The notes under the pieces were generated by a model that searched no databases, was not told the DNA's origin, and worked only from the letters and a program-made list of their open reading frames with translations. A stretch of 64,000 nt of DNA from Apodemus sylvaticus (taxonomy: Eukaryota > Chordata > Mammalia > Rodentia > Muridae). Shown one piece after another: positions 57,779-64,000 of the stretch (positions are counted from its first letter, which is position 1; every line of letters begins with the position of its first letter). The stretch lies in NCBI RefSeq assembly GCF_947179515.1, contig NC_067495.1, positions 85,648,835 to 85,712,834 of the forward strand. The letters run 5' to 3'. Position numbers and translations under genes: made by a program.

Positions 57779-60068
57779 TTTTTAATTTTTACACTCCACA
57801 TTTTATTGCCCCCATCCATGCTCTGACTGTTCCACATACCATACCTCCTCCACACCCTACTGTCTCCATGTGAATATTCCCACCCCTTACCCCATCTTAC
57901 CCTCCCTGGGGCCTCCAATCTATTGAGGGTTAAGTGCATCATCTCTCAATGAACACAGACCTTGAAGTCCTCTACTTTATATGTGTTGGAGACCTCATAT
58001 CAGCTGGTGTATGCTGCCTGTTTGGCGGTCCAGTGTTTGAGAGATCTCAGGGGTCCAGATTAATTGAGACTGCTGGTCTTCCTACAGGTTAACCCTTCTC
58101 AGCTTCTTTCAGCCTTTCCCAATTCAACAACAGGGGTCAGCTGCTTCTGTCCATTGGTTGGGTGCAAATATCTGTATCTGACTCTTTCAGCTGCCTGTTG
58201 GGTCTTCCTGAGTACAGTCACGATAGGTCCCTTTTTGTGAGCACTCCATAGCCTCAGTAATAGTGTCAAGACTTGGGACCTTCCCTTGAGCTGGATCATA
58301 CTTTGGGCTTGTCACTGGACCTTCTTTTCTCCATTTCCATCCCTATAATTCTTCTAGACAGGAAAAATTACGGGTCAGAGTTGTGATTGTGGGATGGCCC
58401 CCTCCCTCATTTGATGCCCTGTCTTTCTACTGGAGGTGGGTTTTATGAGTATGCCCAACTGTCGGGCATTTCATCTAAGGTCCTTCCCTTTGAGTTCTGA
58501 GATTCTCTTACCTCCCAGGTCTCTGGTATGTTCTGGACGGTCCCCACAACCTCATGCCTCCCAAGGTTGCCTGTTTCCCTTCATTCTGCTGGCCCTCAGG
58601 GCTTCAGTCCTTTTCCCTCACCCAATAACAGATCAGGTTCCCCTCTCCCCACCACCTCACCCCTCTCCACTTTCCCTCCCAGGTCCCTCCCCACTTCTCC
58701 ACTCATGATTGCTTTCTTCTCCCTCCCATGTGGGACTGAGACTCACTTAGGCACATCAGCTTGTTGACCTTTCTGAGTTCTGTGGACTCTGTTGGGTATT
58801 ATGTACATTTTTTCTTTTTTTTTTCTTTTCTCTCCTCCTCCTCCTCTTTTCTTCTTCTCCTTCTCCTTCTCCTTCTCCTTCTCCTTCTCCTTCTCATTCT
58901 TATTCTTATTCTTTTCCTAATAACTACTTATTAGTTAGTACATACCAAGCATGTCCTTTTGAGTCTAAGTTACCTCACTCAGGATGACATTTTCTAGTCC
59001 CATTCATTTGTCTGTAAAACTCAGATGTCCTTGTTCTTAATAGCTGAGTAGTATTTCATTGTGTAAATGAACCACATTTTCTGTCATTCTTCTATCACAA
59101 GACATCTGGGTTGTTTCCAGCTTTTGGCTTTCACAAATAAGGCTGCTATGAACATAGTGGAACATGTGCCCCTGTGGCATGGTGGGACATCTTTTGAATA
59201 TATTCCCAAGAGTGGTATTTTTGTCTACAGGTAAATTAATTCCTAATTTTCTGAGAAACCTCCAGATTGATTTCCAAAGTGGTTGTACTAATTTGCAATC
59301 CCGTCAGCAATGGAGGAGTGTTCCTCTTCTCCACATCCTTGCCAACATGTTTTGCCACCTGAGGTTTTGATCTTAGCCATTCTGATTGGTGTAAGGTGGA
59401 ATTTCAGGGTTGTTTTGATTTGCATTTCTCTGATCACTAAGGACTTTGAACATTTCTTCAGGTGTTTCTCAACCATTTGAGATTCCTCTGTTGCGAATTC
59501 TAAGTTTAGTTTTATACCCCATTTTTGATTTGGTTGTTTGGGTTTTTACTGATTAGTTTCTTGGGTTCTTGATATACTTTGGATATCAGTCCTCTATTAG
59601 ATGTGGGGTTAGTGAAGATTATTTTTCCCAATCTGTGGGTTGCTGATTTGTCTTATTGACTATATCCTTTGCCTTACAGAAGGTTTCCAGTTTCATGAGG
59701 TTGCATTTATCAATTCGTGACCTTAGAGCCTGAGTCATTAGAGTTCTTCTTAGGGAATTTCCTCCTGTGCCAATGAGTTCAGGGCTCTTTGCCATTTTCT
59801 CTTCTCTTAGATTCATAGTATCTGATTTAAGGATGAGTTCCTTGATACACCTGGACTTGTACTTTGTGCAAGGTGACAAATCTGGGTCTATTTTCATTAT
59901 TCTACATACAGATCCCCAGTTAGACAAGCACCATTTATTGAAGATGCTTCCTTTCATTCCATTGTATATTTTTGGTGTCTTTGTTAAAGTGTCTGTAAGT
60001 GTGTGTAAGCTTGAGGTCAGGGATGATAATTCCCCCAGTCATTCTTGTTAAGAATAGTTTTCACCTAT
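57779..60068 (-). mobile_element. Lx-type L1 3'UTR and ORF2 (host, part 1)
   Basis: Read right to left: ORF2 (60068 to about 58925) with decayed FNKW, KPHT and C-terminal segments; a TTCTCC tract after the ORF2 end; and an Lx 3'UTR (58800-57779) ending at TTTTTACACTCCACATTTTA. The 112-codon minus frame at 59957-59619 keeps the segment around LKSDTMNLREEKM and METFCKAKD-like text. The copy continues at 62271 beyond nested L1s. Confidence 0.9.
58800..58912. repeat. (TTCTCC)n pyrimidine tract in Lx
   Basis: A polypurine tract when read in the sense of the element, located just after the ORF2 end. Rodent L1 3'UTRs carry a G/A-rich polypurine tract at this place, probably the seed of this array. 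Confidence 0.92.
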
Positions 60069-62260
60069 GGGGCTGCAACCTCCTTTAGCTCCTTCAGTTC
60101 TTTCTCTAGCTCCTCCATTGGTGATCTTGTGCTCAGACATTGTGGCCCAGGTGGCTGAGAGCATGCACTTCTGTATTTGTCAGGTACAGAGCCTCTCAGG
60201 AAAGAGCTATATCAGGCTCCTGTCTACAAGTACTTGTTGGCATCCACAATAGTTTCTGGGTTTGGTGAGTGATCCCCAGGTAAGCCAGTCTCTGGATGGT
60301 CTTTCATTCAGTCTCTGCTCCATATTTTTTCTCTGTGATCTCCTCCCATGGGTATTTTGTTCCCCCTTTTAAGAAGAACTGAAGAACCCACACTTTGGTC
60401 TTCCTTCTTTAGATTCATTTGGTCTGTGAATTGTATCATGGGTATTCCTAGCTTCTGGGTTAATATCCACTTACCAGTGAGTACATACCATGTGTTCTTT
60501 TGTATTGGGTTACCTCACTCAGGATGATATTATCTAGTTCCATCCATTTGCCTAAGAGTTTCATTAATTCATTGTTTTTAATAGCTGAGTTGAATTGCAT
60601 TGCACAAATATACCAAATTTTCTGTATTCATTCCTCAGTTGAGAGACATCTGGGTTATTTCTAGTTTCTGCTATTATAAATGAGGCTGCTCTGGCTGGTC
60701 TTTCCCTCAGACTCTGCTCAACGTTTTGTCTTTGTATCTCCTTCTGTGGGTATTTTTCCCCTTTCTACAAAGGAACTAATGATCCATATTTTGTTCTTCC
60801 TACTTCTTGGGCATCATTTGATATGTGAATTGTTGTCTTGGGAATTCCAAGCTTCTAGGCTAATATCCACTCATCAGTGAGTGTATATCATGAGTGTTCT
60901 TTTGTTATTGGGTTACCTCACTCAGGATGATATTCTCCAGTTCCATCCATTTGTCTAAGAATTTCATGAATTCATTGGTTGTAATGGCTGAATAGTACTC
61001 CATTGTGTATATATACCACATTTTCTGTATCCATTCCTCCTCTGAGGGATATCTGGGTTCTTTCCAGCTTCTGGCTATTATAAATAGGGCTGCTAAGACC
61101 ACCCAGGGATGCATCCTATATACAGTTACAAAACCCAGACACTATTGCTATTGCTAGCTTACTGGATATAGCTATCACCTGGGAGGCTCTCCCAGTGCAT
61201 GACAAATACAGAGGGCCACACTCTCAGCAAGCCATTGAACTGAGCATAGGGTCCCCAATGGGGGAGCTAGAGAAAGGACCCAAGGAGCTAAAGGGGTTTG
61301 CAGCACCATAGGAGGAACAACAGTATGAGTCACCCAGTAATCCCAGAGCTCCCAGGGACAAAACCATCAACCAAAGAGTATACATGGAGTGATCCATGGC
61401 TCCAGACACATCAGCAGCAGAGGACTATCTTGTTAGACACCAAAAAGAGGAGAGGCCATTCCTTGGTCCTGAAAAGACTTGATGCTGTAGTGTGAAGGAA
61501 TACCAGGACAGGGAAGGGGGAATTGAATGGGGAAGGGGAGATGACTTATGGGATTTTCCAGGGAGGAGGGAACCAGTAAAGGGGACAACATTTGAAATGT
61601 AAATAAAAAATATACCTAATAAAAAAAGAAAAAAATGAGGCTGCTATGAACATAGTGGAGTATGTGTCTTTATTACATGCTAGAGAATCTTTTGGGTATA
61701 TGCCCAGGAATAGACATAAATACTATGTCCAGTTTTCTGAGGAACCACTAGACTGATTTCCAGAGTGGTTTTGCCTGCTTGCAGTCCCACCAACAATAGA
61801 GGAGTGCTCCTCTTTCTCCACATCCTTACCATCACCTGCTCTCACCTGAGATTTTTATCTTAGTCATTCTGATTGGTGTGAGATGGAATCTCAGGGTTGT
61901 TTTAATTTGCATTTCCCTAATGACTAAGGATGTTGAACATTTCTTTAGTTGCTTCTCCCAACCAACCAGTATGCCCAGATCTCCCAGCGACTAAATCACC
62001 AACCAAAGAGTACACATGGAGGGACCCATGACTCCCGCTGGATATGTAGCAGAGATTGGTCTTGTTGGACAGCAAAGCGAAGAGAGGGCCTTGGTCTTGA
62101 GAAGGCTGGATGCCCCAGTATAGGAAAATGCCAGGACAAGGAAGTGGGTGTGCCTGAGTTGGTGAGCAGGCAGAGGTGGGAATGGGATAGAGGGTTTTAG
62201 GAGGGGCCAGGAAAGGGTTAACATTTGAAATGTAAATAACGAAAATAACTAATAAAAAAA
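60069..62260. mobile_element. Twin-primed L1 nested in Lx
   Basis: 60069-60690 and 61633-61957 are minus-oriented L1 (3'UTR at left, ORF2 C-terminus to the right). 61958-62260 is the L1 3' terminus in plus orientation with tail (GTAAATAACGAAAATAACTA, then AATAAAAAAA). In the consensus the arms abut around ACCCCATAG / CCAACCAACC. The flanking AGAATAGTTTTCACCTAT (60051-60068) and AGAATTGTTTTTCACTAT (62261-62278) are an aged TSD within Lx ORF2. A second L1 interrupts it at 60691-61632. Confidence 0.88.
60691..61632. mobile_element. Second-level twin-primed L1
   Basis: 60691-61094 is L1 in minus orientation (3'UTR start, ORF2 C-terminus). 61095-61632 is the L1 3'UTR in plus orientation, to GACAACATTTGAAATGTAAA, TAAAAAATATACCTAATAAA and an A-rich tail. 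A perfect 13 bp TSD AAATGAGGCTGCT flanks it (60678-60690, 61633-61645), lying within the inverted arm of the outer L1. It is the youngest event of the nest. Confidence 0.95.
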
Positions 62261-63739
62261 AGAATTGTTTTTCACTATTCTGGGTTTTTTGCTTTTCCAG
62301 ATGAATTTGAAAATTACTTTTTTGATGTCGTTGAAGAACTGTGTTGGGATTCTGATGGGCATTGCACTGAATCTATAGATTGTCTTTGCTAGGATGGCCA
62401 TTTTTACTATGTTACAATCCATGAGCATTTTCTGAGATCTTCTTTGATTTCTTTCTTGAGAGACTTGAAGTTATAGCCATACAGGTCTTCCACTTGTTTG
62501 TTTAGAGTTATTCCAAGATATTTTATATTATTTGTGGCTATTGTGAAGGGAGTTCCTTCTCTAATTTCTTTCTCAGCCTATCATTTGTATAAAGGAAGAC
62601 TACTGATTTTTTAGAGTTAATTTCATATCCGACCACTTTGTTGAAATTGTTTATCAGTTGGAGCAGTTCTCTGGTAGAATTTTTGAGGTTGTTTACTTAT
62701 GCTATAATATCATCTGCAAATCATGATACCTTTATTTCTTCTTTGCCAATTTGTTTCCCCTTGAGTTCTTTGTGTTGTCTTATCATTCTAGCTACCACTT
62801 CAAGCACTATATTGAATAGATATGGCGAGAGTAGACATCCTTGTCTTTTCCCCGATTTCAGTGGGATTCCTCAAGTATGTCTCCATTTAATTTGATATTA
62901 TCTGTTGGGTTGCAGTGTATTGCTTTTACTATGTTTAGGTATGTGCCTTGAATTCCTGCTCTTTTCAATACTTTTAACATAAAGGGGTAATGTATTTTGT
63001 GAAATGCATTTTTATGCATCTAAGGAGATGATCACATGATTTTTCTTTTAGTTTCTCTATAATGTGAATTACATTAATAGATTTTTGTATATTAAACCAA
63101 CTTTGCATCCCTGGGATGCCTACTTGATTATGGTGAATGATGGTTTTGATGTATTCCTGGATTTAGTTTGCAAGAATTTTATTGAGTATTTTTGCAGCAA
63201 TATTTGTAAGCAAGATTGGTCTAAAGTTATCTTTTTTGGATGGGTCCTCATGTGGTATAGGTATCAGAGTAATTGTGGCTTCATAGAACTAGTTAGGTAG
63301 TGTTTCTTCTCTTTCTATTTTATAGAATAATTTGAGGAAAATTGGTATCAGGTCATCTTTGTATTTCTGATAGAATTCTGCTCTAAATCCATCTGACCCT
63401 GAGCATTTTTCTGTTTCGAAGATTTTTAGTGACTTCTATTTCCTGGTGTGATATGGGCCTGTTTAAATAGGTTACCTGCTCTTGATTTAACTTTGGTATG
63501 TGGTATCTGTCTAGAGAACCAACCATTTAATCTAGATGTTCCAGTTTTGTTGAGTAAAGAATTTTATAGCAGGATCTGATGATTTATTGAATTTCTTCGA
63601 TTTATGTTGTGGTGTCTCCCTTTTTATTTCTGATTTTGTTAATTTTGATACTGCCTCTAGGCACCTTAGTTAGTTTGTGTGTGTGGTTATCTATCTTTTT
63701 GATTCTCTCAAAGAACCAGCTTCTGGTTTTGGTGATTCT
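62261..63739 (-). mobile_element. Lx-type L1 ORF2, RT region (host, part 2)
   Basis: Continues the Lx copy from TTCACTATTCTGGGTTTTTT. Reverse-oriented RT: the minus strand encodes FADD (complement of ATCATCTGCAAA at 62709-62720) and a KSPG(P)DGF-like segment near 63390, then the region before RT up to the WFFEKI equivalent (about 63720). Numerous stops. It is broken at 63740 by another L1 3' end. Confidence 0.9.
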
Positions 63740-64000
63740 TTTTTTTTTTTTTTTTTTTTACTTATTTTCATATTTTTATTGATATATTATTTATTTACAT
63801 TTCAAATGATTTCCCCTTTTCTGGGTCCCCACTCCCAGTAAGTCTCATAAGCCCTCTTCCCTCCCCCTGTTCCTCCATCAACCCCTTCCTGCTTCCCTGT
63901 TCTGGAATTCCCCTATACTCTTGCACTGAGTCGTTCCAGAACCAGGGGCCACTCCTCCATTCTTTTTGGACATCATTTAATATGTGGATTATGTCTTGGG
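63740..64000 (-). mobile_element. L1 3' end, running off the window
   Basis: A T-run (63740-63759), TTTATTTACATTTCAAATGA, CATAAGCCCTCTTCCCTCCC, then the post-ORF2 region up to the edge. It interrupts the Lx copy. Strong likeness to 27288-27482 and to the segment at position 1. Confidence 0.93.

Overview
The window is nuclear DNA from a murid rodent (mouse/rat group). Evidence: 5'-truncated, rodent-type LINE-1 copies (Lx-like and younger, with 3'UTRs ending in the GAAATGTAAATAAAGAA type), B1, B2/B3 and B4 SINEs, MT/ORR1-type MaLR LTRs, ERV solo LTRs and many long microsatellites. Mouse, rat or another murid cannot be separated with confidence by eye. A block of exactly 200 Ns (3801-4000) is a scaffold gap of fixed size. 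I see no intact host protein-coding gene, tRNA or rRNA gene. The window reads as L1-rich, AT-rich intergenic or deep intronic DNA.

Layout. 1-5.5 kb: an L1 3' end, a B4-like SINE, an Lx 3'UTR with a long CT tract, a 20-G run and the gap. 5.5-9.1 kb: LTR/ERV-like material and two ~535 bp direct copies flanking an L1 fragment. 9.1-15.8 kb: mostly unique sequence with two candidate conserved stretches. 15.8-19.5 kb: a MaLR LTR, a B1, a 916 bp solo LTR with perfect 6 bp TSD, a hAT remnant and an Lx 3'UTR split by a B1. 19.5-35 kb: mainly unique sequence with scattered SINEs, an old L1 3'UTR, a 5'-inverted L1, GA and GGAA tracts and MaLR-like fragments. 35-43 kb: a near-full-length, broken L1 (5'UTR, ORF1, ORF2, 3'UTR and a probable 3' transduction) inserted into an older Lx copy. 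43-47 kb: an ORR1-like LTR split by an unknown segment, a TSD-flanked retrocopy of unknown source, a B1, and an old L1 split by a 922 bp solo LTR. 47-50.3 kb: a 227 bp hAT element with perfect 8 bp TSD, a B1-in-B2 nest and an AAAAG array. 50.7-54.1 kb: an L1 head-to-head complex. 54.3-56.6 kb: a B3 split by a solo LTR, a 460 bp tetranucleotide array and an MLT1-like end. 57.8-63.7 kb: an Lx ORF2 and 3'UTR interrupted by two nested twin-primed L1s. 63.7 kb to the end: another L1 3' end.

The parts do not form a working gene system. What ties them together is retrotransposition: L1 enzymes made the L1, SINE and retrocopy insertions, and much of the window records their order through nested insertions, target-site duplications (TSDs), 5' inversions and one probable 3' transduction. 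I found no sign of a new multi-gene system. The most informative items are the 3' transduction, the nested twin-priming structures, the direct duplication around the 7.5 kb L1, and the solo LTR and hAT copies with intact TSDs.
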